From: a bacterium
Lineage (GTDB): Bacteria; Bacillota; Bacilli; Lactobacillales; Streptococcaceae
Length of the DNA: 64,000 nucleotides
Assembly (NCBI GenBank): GCA_905221125.1
Contig: CAJNBY010000004.1
Coordinates: 78,439-142,438 of the forward strand
Reading direction: 5' to 3'
Shown: positions 1 to 8,498 of the stretch, piece after piece
Layout: every line of letters starts with the position of its first letter
Position numbering within the stretch: position 1 is the stretch's first letter
Notes under the pieces: generated by a model
Told to the model about the DNA's origin: nothing
Databases searched by the model: none
What the model saw: only the letters and a program-made list of their open reading frames with translations
Position numbers and translations under genes: made by a program

Positions 1-675
1 AATAGTGACATTCAAGAGATTTTGCGAACACTTCTTGCTGAGGAGCATGAGGTGATTCAAGCCTTTTCTGGTACAGAAGGAATCATGCGTTTTGACCAAG
101 GTGGGATTGAACTCGTTTTGCTAGATATCATGCTTCCTGGGAAAAATGGGGATCAGGTTTTAAAAGCCATCAGGGAACAAAGTCAAACTCCAGTCATTAT
201 GCTAACGGCTTTGAGCGATAAGAAGTTAATCAGTCAATATCTCTTAGATGGTGCCAATGATTATATAGTGAAACCTTTTGATTTGGATGAAGTCTTTGCT
301 AGAGTTACTGTTCAGTTACGCCAAAGTGTAGAAAAACAGCCTATGGAAATAGGAAAAACTGAAAATCTGCCACAAAACTTGAAAAATATCCAGTTCGATG
401 CGGAAAGTTTTGAGATAGGAAACACTACTGAAACGATTCGCCTTGCTAAGAAAGAATGCTTGATTCTCCAAACTCTCCTTAAACATCCTAAGAAAATCTT
501 CACCAAGGAAGAACTTTATGAATTGGTCTGGGGGGATAGCTACCTACCTGGAGATAATACTCTCAATACTCATTTGAGTAATCTTCGTAAAAAATTAAAC
601 CAGCTTGACCCAAATCAAGAATACATTGAAACCATTTGGGGAGTTGGGGTAAGATTAAAAGGAGACAAGCAATGA
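1..675 (+). CDS. OmpR/PhoB-family response regulator (5' end outside window)
   Basis: DNA-binding response regulator of a two-component system. The frame is open from base 1 (codons AAT AGT GAC), so the true start lies upstream; a TTG at 22 is internal. The receiver domain shows the phospho-acceptor Asp in LVLLDIMLPG, the conserved Thr in MLTAL and the Lys in IVKPF. A C-terminal winged-helix domain (about the last 95 residues) ends in the typical THLSNLRKKL and IWGVGVRLK signature. The stop codon overlaps the kinase start by 4 bp (ATGA), so the two are translationally coupled. The convergent ABC transporter suggests a peptide-antibiotic sensing module; that role is inferred. I do not recognise a specific pneumococcal TCS. 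Confidence 0.93.
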   Translation, partial: NSDIQEILRTLLAEEHEVIQAFSGTEGIMRFDQGGIELVLLDIMLPGKNGDQVLKAIREQSQTPVIMLTALSDKKLISQYLLDGANDYIVKPFDLDEVFARVTVQLRQSVEKQPMEIGKTENLPQNLKNIQFDAESFEIGNTTETIRLAKKECLILQTLLKHPKKIFTKEELYELVWGDSYLPGDNTLNTHLSNLRKKLNQLDPNQEYIETIWGVGVRLKGDKQ

Positions 676-1550
676 CCTACATGATAATCTTTGTCCTACT
701 GGTTCTCCTAATTATTTTATCGATTACATTGATTCGCTATCATCTAGCACTTGAAAGCCTGAGTCAACAGATTGAAGACAAGATTCTCACGGGTAGTATG
801 AAAAGAGTCGGAGTCAGCATTTTTTCCAAACATTTTTTACATCTCTACCAACAGATTGAGAATCTATTTCAGGAAGTGGAACAATCTCGGTTAGTGATGA
901 AAAGGGAAAAGCAGACTCTGGATATGGCCATCAGCAATATCGCCCATGATATTCGGACACCTTTGACTATTGCGTCAGGCTACACCCAACAATTGATAAA
1001 GTCTCCTGAAGACAAAGGAGAAACCTTACAAAAAGTAGCCCAGCATCTTGATTTAGTTTCCAAACGTTTGGAGGCTCTCCTTGAATATCGTCGTTTGATG
1101 GAAGGAGCTGTCAAACCGAAACTGGAAGAAATGGATCTCTCAGCTTTTATTACCAAAAAGACTCTGGCTTATTATGATGTTTTTCAGGCGGCAAATATCA
1201 CGCTTGATTTCAAGGTTGAAGCTGGTTTAAAAATGAGGACCGATGAAGACTTGCTGGATCGAATTTTACAAAATTTGCTCGGAAATGTCCTCAAGCATGG
1301 TAAGGAAGAAGCCCGTCTATCTTTGAGAAAGGAAAAGGAACAGTTTGTCTTAGAGATTGCAAACCTTGTCAAACAGCCCATCAAAAAAATAGAAAATCTC
1401 AGCAATCGCTTTTATTCTGAAAATCTATCAGACACCGAAGAATCCTCTGGTTTAGGCCTTTATATCACTGAGGAATTATGTCATCTTCTCGGTGCAGAGA
1501 TGAAACTAAGCACAGATGGCCAGTGGTTGTCGGTTTTCATTTACTTTTAA
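672..1550 (+). CDS. Sensor histidine kinase, small single-membrane-segment type
   Basis: Partner kinase of the preceding regulator. I chose ATG 672, which overlaps the regulator stop and follows AAAGGAG; the open frame upstream lies within the regulator gene. The protein has 292 residues. It has one N-terminal hydrophobic segment (about residues 3-21) and almost no extracellular part. A short linker leads to a HisKA dimerisation domain with His92 in NIAHDIRTPL. The ATPase domain has an N box (NLLGNVLKHG) and a G box (GLGLYI). Kinases without an extracellular sensor often take their signal from a partner ABC transporter, which fits the neighbours, but the ligand is unknown. Confidence 0.92.
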   Translation: MTYMIIFVLLVLLIILSITLIRYHLALESLSQQIEDKILTGSMKRVGVSIFSKHFLHLYQQIENLFQEVEQSRLVMKREKQTLDMAISNIAHDIRTPLTIASGYTQQLIKSPEDKGETLQKVAQHLDLVSKRLEALLEYRRLMEGAVKPKLEEMDLSAFITKKTLAYYDVFQAANITLDFKVEAGLKMRTDEDLLDRILQNLLGNVLKHGKEEARLSLRKEKEQFVLEIANLVKQPIKKIENLSNRFYSENLSDTEESSGLGLYITEELCHLLGAEMKLSTDGQWLSVFIYF

Positions 1551-1560
1551 CGAAAAGAAA

Positions 1561-1591
1561 CCTCCTCTGTAGGCTAGAGGAGGTCTTTTTT
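1561..1591. terminator. Terminator between kinase and convergent ABC permease gene
   Basis: Stem CCTCCTCT / AGAGGAGG (1561-1568 and 1576-1583) with a 7-nt loop, followed by a T-run. It lies directly after the kinase stop and touches the 3' end of the convergent permease gene, so it may act in both directions. Confidence 0.85.
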
Positions 1592-2342
1592 ATAGACTTT
1601 TCTTTTTGAAAACTGTCAATCCACTTAGATTAAAGATTACAATAACAGCTAAGGTAACTATAAGGGTATAGAAAATGGATTCACTATTAGCAGTCATAGC
1701 ATAGAAAAACTGCAATGATAAATATGGCAAAATTTTGATACTTGGGAAGATGAGCATTGGCATAGAAAGTAAGATAGAGCTGACCAAATAGCCAATAAAT
1801 ACTGCAAGATAAGAATGACTAACATAGAGGATGAAGGAAACAATGGAAAGCCAAGCAAGGAGGCAAAGGAATTGAAGGAAAATGGTTATCAGTAGATTGC
1901 CAATAAAGCCATCAGGCATAGTTCCAAATCCATTTAAGATAGTTGCTGGAATAAAGGCAATCACAAGGCTGATGATAAGTTGCAAAAGTGCAATACAAGC
2001 TACTACAAAGGCTTTGGCTAGGAAAAATTCTGTACGAGAAACACCTACTGTCAAACTATTTTTATAGAGCTTTCCGATTAAATCAACACCGAGAACGAGG
2101 CAAGTTAGAACAATACAGAGAAAAACGAGGTTTGAACCTTGACTAGATGCGTTAATCAGGGCTTGTACACCGTCCCAACCATGGGTTGGAATGTCTGGCT
2201 CTTCTGTCTGGATTGCCATCAGATGGCCAGTAGCCCCAAAAATAGCCCCCATTAACATGAGTACAAAGAGAATGAATTCTGTAATCCAGAATCCTTTGGA
2301 ACGGAAAAGACGGTAAAAGTCTGCTTGAATGGTATGTATCAT
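1590..2342 (-). CDS. ABC-2 type transporter permease
   Basis: Integral membrane protein of 250 residues with about six hydrophobic segments. It opens with MIHTIQADFYRLFRSKGFW, typical of ABC-2/lantibiotic-immunity permeases in which an N-terminal amphipathic stretch precedes the first membrane helix. It lies 10 bp downstream of the ATPase gene on the same strand, so the two form a minimal exporter. With the convergent two-component system it probably gives self-protection or resistance against a peptide antibiotic, but the substrate cannot be read from the sequence. Family assignment is good; function is inferred. Confidence 0.85.
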   Translation of the reverse strand: MIHTIQADFYRLFRSKGFWITEFILFVLMLMGAIFGATGHLMAIQTEEPDIPTHGWDGVQALINASSQGSNLVFLCIVLTCLVLGVDLIGKLYKNSLTVGVSRTEFFLAKAFVVACIALLQLIISLVIAFIPATILNGFGTMPDGFIGNLLITIFLQFLCLLAWLSIVSFILYVSHSYLAVFIGYLVSSILLSMPMLIFPSIKILPYLSLQFFYAMTANSESIFYTLIVTLAVIVIFNLSGLTVFKKKSL

Positions 2343-2352
2343 GATTTTCCTC

Positions 2353-3261
2353 CTATTCGACCAATTGTGTGAAGTATTCTTCTAGGTTTTGACGGGCATA
2401 GTAAATCTCGTCAATAGCGACATCTGCCAAGGTTAATTCCTTGAGAATCTGTTTGACATCTTGTTCCTGACCAAAGATGTGGATTTCGTTTTCAGGATTG
2501 ACAACCTTGAACTGGAGCTGGATTTGTTCTTTCAATACTTGGCAAGCTTTCTCTTTGTCAGCTGTCTTAAGCACAATATAATCCTCACTTAGTGTTTCAA
2601 ATTCAGCTTTGCTGATTTCACGGATAATCTTGCCTTGATCTAAAATACCAAAGCGATTTGCTACGAGATAGAGTTCTGACAAGATATGGCTAGAGATGAG
2701 AATGGTGATTCCTTTTTCTTGATTGAGCCGTTGAATCATCAGACGAAATTCTTTGATACCAATTGGGTCGAGACCATTGATAGGTTCATCTAAAATCAGG
2801 AAGTCTGGTTTGGAGAGAAGAGCTATAGCGATGCCAAGTCTTTGCTTCATTCCAAGAGAGAAATCTCGAAAGACTTTTTTACCTGTATCTGACAAGCCTA
2901 CATAGTCCAGCGTTTCTCGAATGACTTGATCAGCATTTGGAATATGACGAATCATACAGTAATATTTCAGATTTTGATAGGCTGTTAGGTGATTATGAGC
3001 TACAGGTGATTCGATCACTGAACCTACTCGAGATAGAGACTTGCTCCACTCATTTTCCGTTTTGCTGGAGAAGAGGGAAACAGTTCCTTTATCCGCAAAG
3101 AGTAGTTGCGTAATGATTTTTATTAAGGTAGTCTTCCCAGCTCCATTCTTTCCTATAAGTCCATAAATATCTCCCTCTCTTATCGTTAGATGAAGATTCT
3201 GAAGAATAGCTTGTTTGGCAAAGTTTTTGGACAATCCATGAATATCAAGTACTGTTTTCAT
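2353..3261 (-). CDS. ABC transporter ATP-binding protein (peptide/antibiotic exporter type)
   Basis: ATPase subunit of the exporter formed with the permease just downstream. Walker A (GKNGAGKTT), the signature motif region (FSLGMKQRLGIA) and Walker B (FLILDEPINGLDP) are all present. The C-terminal tail resembles that of BcrA-type ATPases. I start it at ATG 3261 (protein begins MKTVLDIHGL, 302 residues) because AAAAGGAGAG lies just upstream. The open frame continues another 23 codons to 3330, but those overlap the promoter region and a tandem repeat that looks like a regulator site. Confidence 0.9.
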   Translation of the reverse strand: MKTVLDIHGLSKNFAKQAILQNLHLTIREGDIYGLIGKNGAGKTTLIKIITQLLFADKGTVSLFSSKTENEWSKSLSRVGSVIESPVAHNHLTAYQNLKYYCMIRHIPNADQVIRETLDYVGLSDTGKKVFRDFSLGMKQRLGIAIALLSKPDFLILDEPINGLDPIGIKEFRLMIQRLNQEKGITILISSHILSELYLVANRFGILDQGKIIREISKAEFETLSEDYIVLKTADKEKACQVLKEQIQLQFKVVNPENEIHIFGQEQDVKQILKELTLADVAIDEIYYARQNLEEYFTQLVE

Positions 3262-3329
3262 GATTCTCTCCTTTTGATTTATTTTGTTAACTTTAGTATA
3301 AAGCATAGAAATCAAAGAAAGCTCAAGCA

Positions 3330-3349
3330 TTTCTAAAGAGTTTCTAAAG
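3330..3349 (-). promoter_or_regulatory. Candidate response-regulator operator upstream of the ABC operon
   Basis: The + strand reads TTTCTAAAG at 3330-3338 and again at 3341-3349. These are two direct repeats with an 11-bp period, one DNA turn, which is the usual arrangement for OmpR-family dimers. They lie about 70-90 bp upstream of the ATPase start. A -10-like TATACT is nearby on the same strand (about 3296-3301), but no clean -35 is seen. Assignment to the regulator at the left end is inference. Confidence 0.5.
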
Positions 3350-3374
3350 TTTTAGGAATTCTTAAATATCAAAA

Positions 3375-3394
3375 CCCAGTTGACACGAACTGGG
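3375..3394 (-). terminator. Terminator of the Cof-type phosphatase gene
   Basis: Perfect stem CCCAGTT / AACTGGG with a 6-nt loop. On the - strand it is followed by TTTTG. It lies just after the phosphatase stop. Confidence 0.75.
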
Positions 3395-3402
3395 CTTCTT
3401 AA

Positions 3403-4212
3403 TTATAAAATATACTTCCCAATAGCACGCGCAACGCCGTCTTCTTCGTTGCTGGCTGTAACATCATCAGCTAGGGATTTGACATAGTCGCTGGCATTTC
3501 CCATTGCAATCCCAAGTCCTGCAAACTGGAGCATTTCGATATCGTTATTAGCATCGCCCATAGCCATGATTTCTGACGGCTCAATCTTCAAAATTTCAGC
3601 TAGTCGAGAAAGAGCAGTAGCCTTTGTCGTTCCAAGTGGCATGGCTTCATAAATGACAGGCTGCGAACGAACACCGCTAAATCGTTGGGAAAGCTCCCCA
3701 GCAAAACGTTGCTCAAAATCGTCTGTTTGGCTCTCTGTTCCTAAAAACATACCTTGGAACATACGATACTTGCCACTAGTCGCTTCCTCAAGAGAAATTT
3801 CAGTCAGGTCTGAAAAGACTAGCTCGGCATCATTTTGAATGATTTCATTAGGCTTACCACCGAGGACAAAATAATGTTCCTCATCAAAAAGAGTCAATTG
3901 GACATCACTCTTTTCAGCTAAGTCATAGAGGTATTCGATGTCAGCTGGACTAAGTTCTTGCCAGTCAACTAGCCCCCAGTCACTGGTCTGGTGCGTTGAA
4001 CAACCGTTGTTAACAATGACATACTCATTCTGGAGGTCTAGTCCCAATTTTTTATAGTAGGGGAGGACGCCGAAAAGTGGGCGACCCGTACAAAGTACCA
4101 GTTTGACACCTTTTTCGATAGCTTGGTGAATAGCAGTGATGTGAGCTTGTGGGATTTCCTTGGCTTCATTGAGGAGGGTTCCGTCCATATCCAAGGCAAG
4201 TAGTTTAATCAT
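3403..4212 (-). CDS. Cof-type HAD-superfamily sugar-phosphate phosphatase
   Basis: Cytosolic Mg-dependent phosphatase of the HAD superfamily, subfamily IIB (Cof/YidA-like), 269 residues, the usual length. Motif I is LALDMDGTLL at residues 4-13, with the nucleophile and acid/base Asp pair. Motif II has the Thr in LVLCTGRP. The C-terminal motif is MAMGDANNDIEML with the Mg-binding Asp residues. Family members hydrolyse sugar phosphates, but the natural substrate is not predictable here. It is a single-gene unit with its own terminator. Confidence 0.9.
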   Translation of the reverse strand: MIKLLALDMDGTLLNEAKEIPQAHITAIHQAIEKGVKLVLCTGRPLFGVLPYYKKLGLDLQNEYVIVNNGCSTHQTSDWGLVDWQELSPADIEYLYDLAEKSDVQLTLFDEEHYFVLGGKPNEIIQNDAELVFSDLTEISLEEATSGKYRMFQGMFLGTESQTDDFEQRFAGELSQRFSGVRSQPVIYEAMPLGTTKATALSRLAEILKIEPSEIMAMGDANNDIEMLQFAGLGIAMGNASDYVKSLADDVTASNEEDGVARAIGKYIL

Positions 4213-4356
4213 AGGTCTTCCTTCTTTATCTTTTGGTCTTATTATAGCATATTTTAGAAAAGATAATGGTAAAAGGGTAGGGGCTAATTGATTTTACAGT
4301 TTAAGATGTTTTGATGACAATTCATGATTTGAAGAGGATACTTTGCGAAAATATGC

Positions 4357-4362
4357 TATACT
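4357..4362 (+). promoter_or_regulatory. Probable extended -10 promoter of the CPBP protease gene
   Basis: TGCTATACT, an extended -10 element, lies about 60 bp before the start at 4421. No good -35 hexamer is visible at 16-18 bp. Confidence 0.45.
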
Positions 4363-4420
4363 AAACTTGTGATTCAATCAAGTATTTTGTAAACTTATCA
4401 AGGAAAACAGAGGGTTTAAT

Positions 4421-5092
4421 ATGAAAAAACGGATTATTCAGATTTTACTAGCATTATCCTTAATTTTTTACAAATCAACTTGGTTTTTGAGGCTTTTCAA
4501 TCACCTCGCAAAGTCCTATCTACCAGCAAGTCGTGAATTTTTTCAGATTCTACTTTTGCTGGAAAGTAGTGTTCTTTTGTCAGCAGTCATCTATCTACTA
4601 GTTTTTGCAGGAAAGAAGACTTTTCATTTCAAGTGGCATCTGAGGTACTTTATCTACCTTTTACTGGGCTACATCATTTCGTATATGTCCGACTTCCTCT
4701 TGTCTTATTTCATACCCTCGTCCTCGAATCAAATTTCTTTGAATGAAACGATAGAAATGATGGGGCGACAGGAATTACCCTATTTCTTGCTCATAGCTTG
4801 CTTCATCGGCCCTATTGCTGAGGAATTGATTTATCGCGGTGTGCTTATGACAACCTTTTTCAAAAACTCACCTTGGTACGGAGATGTCTTGCTTTCTGCT
4901 ATTATTTTCGGTTATATTCATATCAATTTCTCTTTAACACCTCTTGCCTTTTTCATTTATGCTAGTGGAGGTCTTATTTTGGCTATATTGTATCGCATGA
5001 CAAAAACTCTCTACTATCCAATAGTGGTTCATATCCTCATCAATATAACTGCCTTCTGGAACTTGTGGTTACTCCTATTTTCAGGAAGTTAG
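4421..5092 (+). CDS. CPBP-family (Abi/CAAX-type) intramembrane metalloprotease
   Basis: Membrane protein of 223 residues with about six hydrophobic segments. The CPBP motif EELIYRG is present, with the Glu pair at residues 134-135. Histidines follow in FGYIHINFS and in the last helix region (YYPIVVHILINI), so all expected metal-site residues appear present. Eukaryotic relatives cleave prenylated CAAX proteins. Many bacterial ones are linked to bacteriocin production or self-immunity, but no bacteriocin gene is seen beside it, so the substrate is unknown. It stands alone, with its own terminator. Confidence 0.85.
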   Translation: MKKRIIQILLALSLIFYKSTWFLRLFNHLAKSYLPASREFFQILLLLESSVLLSAVIYLLVFAGKKTFHFKWHLRYFIYLLLGYIISYMSDFLLSYFIPSSSNQISLNETIEMMGRQELPYFLLIACFIGPIAEELIYRGVLMTTFFKNSPWYGDVLLSAIIFGYIHINFSLTPLAFFIYASGGLILAILYRMTKTLYYPIVVHILINITAFWNLWLLLFSGS

Positions 5093-5103
5093 CTCACTAA
5101 AAC

Positions 5104-5127
5104 AATGTCGGAACTTTCCGGCATTTT
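5104..5127 (+). terminator. Terminator after the CPBP protease gene
   Basis: Near-perfect stem AATGTCGGAA / TTCCGGCATT with a 2-nt loop, followed by TTTTCTTTT. Confidence 0.7.
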
Positions 5128-5184
5128 CTTTTCAATAGATGAGCAAGAACTGATTATTTACAGGATTGCTTAATTAAAAAATGG

Positions 5185-5190
5185 TATAAT
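5185..5190 (+). promoter_or_regulatory. Promoter -10 element of rexBA
   Basis: TGGTATAAT, an extended -10, puts the transcript start near 5197. That makes the ATG at 5199 an unlikely start and supports ATG 5223. No convincing -35 was found. Confidence 0.6.
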
Positions 5191-5222
5191 AAAAGATAAT
5201 GAAAAATTCCAACGAGGCAGAG

Positions 5223-8200
5223 ATGAAACTACTTTATACTGATATTCGGACTTCTTTGACAGAAATCCTGACTAGAGAGGCGGAGGAGCTAGTTACTGCT
5301 GGAAAGCGGGTCTTCTACATTGCCCCCAACTCTCTTTCTTTTGAAAAGGAACGCGCCGTGCTGGAATGCTTGTCCCAGCAGGCTTCTTTTGCGATTACCG
5401 TCACGCGCTTTGCACAGATGGCTCGTTACCTGGTCTTGAATGACTTGCCTGCTAAGACCAGTCTTGATGATATTGGTCTTGGGATGGCCTTTTACAAGTG
5501 CCTTGCGGAACTTGATCCCAAGGAATTACGAGTTTACGGCGAAATTAAGCAAGATCCTCAGTTTATCCAGCAGTTGATTGAGCTTTATCACGAGATGACG
5601 ACTGCTCAGATGAGCTTTTTAGACTTAGAGAGTTTGACGGATGAGGACAAGCGAGCAGACTTGCTCTTGATTTTTGAGAAAGTAACCGCCTATCTCAATC
5701 AAGGCCAGTTGGCTCAGGGCAGTCAGTTGTCCCATTTGATTGAGGCTATTGAGAATGACAAGGTAAGTAGTGATTTTACTCAAATTGCCCTTGTCATTGA
5801 TGGATTTACCCGTTTTTCTGCCGAAGAAGAGCGGATTGTGGATCTACTTCATGACAAGGGTGTTGAGATTGTCATCGGGGCTTATGCTAGTAAAAAAGCC
5901 TATACCAGCCCTTTTAGCGAGGGGAATCTCTACCAAGCCAGTGTGGAGTTTCTCCATCATCTAGCCTCTAAATACCAAACACCTGCTCAGGATTATTCTC
6001 AAACTCATGAGAAGATGGATAGTTTTGACAAGGCCTCTCGTTTGCTGGAGTCTTCTTATGACTTTTCAGAATTAACATTGGCTGTCGATGAGAAAGACCG
6101 TGAAAACCTGCAAATCTGGTCTTGTTTGACACAAAAGGAAGAGTTGGAGTTAGTTGCCCGTAGTATCCGTCAGAAATTGCATGAGAACTCCGACCTTAGT
6201 TACAAGCATTTTCGTATTCTCTTGGGAGATGTGGCTTCTTACCAGTTATCTCTTAAAACTATTTTTGACCAGTACCAGATTCCTTTCTATCTTGGTAGGA
6301 GCGAATCCATGGCGCACCACCCTTTAACTCAGTTTGTCGAGTCTATTCTAGCTTTAAAACGCTATCGTTTCCGTCAGGAAGATTTGATAAACCTCATCAG
6401 AACTGGTTTGTATACCGACCTTAGTCAGGCTGATATTGACGCATTTGAGCAATATATCCGCTATCTTGGTATCAATGGCTTGCCAGCCTTTCAGCAAACC
6501 TTCACCAAATCCCACCATAGAAAATTTGATTTAGTTCGTTTAAATGCTCTTCGTCTGCGTATTTTGTCCCCTCTTGAAACCCTATTTGCCAGTCGAAAAC
6601 AGAAGGCTGAAAATCTCTTGCAAAAGTGGAACTCTTTTCTAAAAGAAGGAGCTGTGACCAAGCAACTGCAAGATTTGACAGCTACTATGGAAACTTTTGA
6701 ACAGGAAAGACAAGCCGAGGTCTGGAAGGCATTCTGTCATGTTTTAGAACAATTTGCGACCGTTTTTGCTGGTTCACAAGTTAGTCTAGAGGATTTCTTG
6801 GCCTTGCTCCATTCTGGAATGAGTTTGTCCCAATACCGTACCATTCCAGCAACAGTGGACACTGTCCTGGTGCAGAGTTACGATTTGATTGCACCCTTAA
6901 TGACTGACTTTGTCTATGCCATTGGGCTGACTCAGGACAATTTACCAAAAATTGCGCAAAACACCAGTTTATTGACAGACGAAGAAAGACAAAGCTTAAA
7001 CCAAGCGACAGAAGAGGAGGCGCAATTACTGATTGCCAGCAGTGAGAACCTCAAGAAAAATCGCTATACTATGCTTTCCTTGGTCAATTCTGCTCGTAAG
7101 CAGTTGGTCTTGTCAGCTCCAAGCCTCTTTAATGAAAGTGAAAGTAAGGAATCTGCCTATCTTCAAGAGCTGGTCCATTTTGGATTTAGTCGGAAAGAGA
7201 AGAGGATGAATCACAAAGGGCTGTCTAAGGAAGATATGGGCTCATATCACAGTCTTTTGTCCAGTCTGGTTGCCTATCACCAGCAGGGCGAGATGAGTGA
7301 GACTGAGCAAGATTTGACCTTTGTCAAGGTTCTGGCGCGTGTGATGGGGAAAAAACTAGACCAGCAAGGTTTGGAAAATCCAGCCCTCCCAACCAGTCCA
7401 AGCAGTAAGCAGTTGACCAAGGATACCTTGCAGGCTCTCTATCCAGCTGATCAGGAGTTTTACCTGTCTACGTCTGGTTTGACGGAGTTTTACCGTAACC
7501 AATACAGTTATTTCCTCCGTTATGTTTTAGGCTTGCAGGAAGAATTGCGCCTGCGTCCTGATGCCCGTAGTCATGGGAATTTCTTGCACCGTATCTTTGA
7601 ACGTGCCTTGCAGTTGCCTGATGAAAATTCCTTTGACCAACGTCTGGAGCAAGCTATTAAGGAAACCAGTCAAGAACGCGAATTTGAAGCTATTTATCAG
7701 GAAAGTTTGGAAGCCCAGTTTACCAAGGAGGTTCTGCTTGATGTTGCACGGACGACAGGCCACATTCTCCGTCACAATCCAGCTATTGAAACAATTAAAG
7801 AAGAAGCAAATTTTGGTGGTAAAGAGCAGGCCTTTATTCAATTGGATAATGGTCGCAGTGTCCATGTGCGAGGCAAGGTTGACCGCATTGACCGATTGAA
7901 AGCTGATGGAGCGATAGGAGTAGTAGATTACAAGTCGAGTCTAACTCAGTTCCAGTTTCCTCATTTCTTTAATGGACTCAATTCACAATTACCAACCTAT
8001 CTAGCTGCCCTAAAAAGAGAAGGAGAGAACAACTTTTTCGGCGCCATGTACTTGGAAATGGCTGAGCCAGTCCAATCTCTGATGGCTGTTAAAAGTCTAG
8101 CAGGAGCAGTTGTGGAAGCCAGCAAATCAATGAAATACCAAGGCCTCTTTTTGGAAAAAGAAAGCAGTCATTTGGGCGAATTCTACAACAAAAACAAGTC

Positions 8201-8498
8201 TAATCAGCTGACAGATGAGGAATTCCAGCTCCTACTGGACTACAATGCCCATCTTTACAAGAAAGCAGCTGAGAAGATTTTAGAAGGCCAATTCGCCATC
8301 AATCCTTATACAGAAAATGGCAGAAGTATTGCCCCATATGTTCAGCAACACCAAGCCATCACAGGATTTGAAGCCAATTACCATTTAGGTCAAGCCCGTT
8401 TCTTAGAGAAGTTGGACTTAGCTGACGGCAAGCGTCTGGTCGGAGAAAAGCTCAAGCAAGCTTGGTTTGAAAAAATAAGAGAGGAGTTGAATCGATGA
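5223..8498 (+). CDS. rexB: ATP-dependent exonuclease subunit RexB (AddB-type)
   Basis: Subunit B of the RexAB (AddAB) helicase-nuclease, which resects double-strand breaks for RecA-dependent repair. I start at ATG 5223 ([11 protein letters not shown], 1091 residues), preceded by GAGG; ATG 5199 lacks a ribosome site and is almost at the promoter. The C-terminal RecB-like nuclease domain carries GKVDRIDR and GVVDYKSS. The N terminus has no Walker A motif, as known for RexB. The Cys cluster that in Bacillus AddB holds an iron-sulphur centre is not visible near the C terminus. The stop overlaps the rexA start by 4 bp. Confidence 0.95.
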   Translation: MKLLYTDIRTSLTEILTREAEELVTAGKRVFYIAPNSLSFEKERAVLECLSQQASFAITVTRFAQMARYLVLNDLPAKTSLDDIGLGMAFYKCLAELDPKELRVYGEIKQDPQFIQQLIELYHEMTTAQMSFLDLESLTDEDKRADLLLIFEKVTAYLNQGQLAQGSQLSHLIEAIENDKVSSDFTQIALVIDGFTRFSAEEERIVDLLHDKGVEIVIGAYASKKAYTSPFSEGNLYQASVEFLHHLASKYQTPAQDYSQTHEKMDSFDKASRLLESSYDFSELTLAVDEKDRENLQIWSCLTQKEELELVARSIRQKLHENSDLSYKHFRILLGDVASYQLSLKTIFDQYQIPFYLGRSESMAHHPLTQFVESILALKRYRFRQEDLINLIRTGLYTDLSQADIDAFEQYIRYLGINGLPAFQQTFTKSHHRKFDLVRLNALRLRILSPLETLFASRKQKAENLLQKWNSFLKEGAVTKQLQDLTATMETFEQERQAEVWKAFCHVLEQFATVFAGSQVSLEDFLALLHSGMSLSQYRTIPATVDTVLVQSYDLIAPLMTDFVYAIGLTQDNLPKIAQNTSLLTDEERQSLNQATEEEAQLLIASSENLKKNRYTMLSLVNSARKQLVLSAPSLFNESESKESAYLQELVHFGFSRKEKRMNHKGLSKEDMGSYHSLLSSLVAYHQQGEMSETEQDLTFVKVLARVMGKKLDQQGLENPALPTSPSSKQLTKDTLQALYPADQEFYLSTSGLTEFYRNQYSYFLRYVLGLQEELRLRPDARSHGNFLHRIFERALQLPDENSFDQRLEQAIKETSQEREFEAIYQESLEAQFTKEVLLDVARTTGHILRHNPAIETIKEEANFGGKEQAFIQLDNGRSVHVRGKVDRIDRLKADGAIGVVDYKSSLTQFQFPHFFNGLNSQLPTYLAALKREGENNFFGAMYLEMAEPVQSLMAVKSLAGAVVEASKSMKYQGLFLEKESSHLGEFYNKNKSNQLTDEEFQLLLDYNAHLYKKAAEKILEGQFAINPYTENGRSIAPYVQQHQAITGFEANYHLGQARFLEKLDLADGKRLVGEKLKQAWFEKIREELNR

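Noticed and set aside
3262..3330. Longer N terminus of the ABC ATPase
   Set aside because: The extra 23 codons overlap the promoter region and the tandem repeat, while ATG 3261 has AAGGAG and the normal family start.
5199..5222. Earlier rexB start at ATG 5199
   Set aside because: Only 9 bases after the -10 box and with no ribosome site; ATG 5223 has GAGG and the known RexB N terminus.
7527..7899. Two overlapping 112-residue frames within rexB
   Set aside because: Out-of-frame shadows inside the conserved nuclease domain of RexB.
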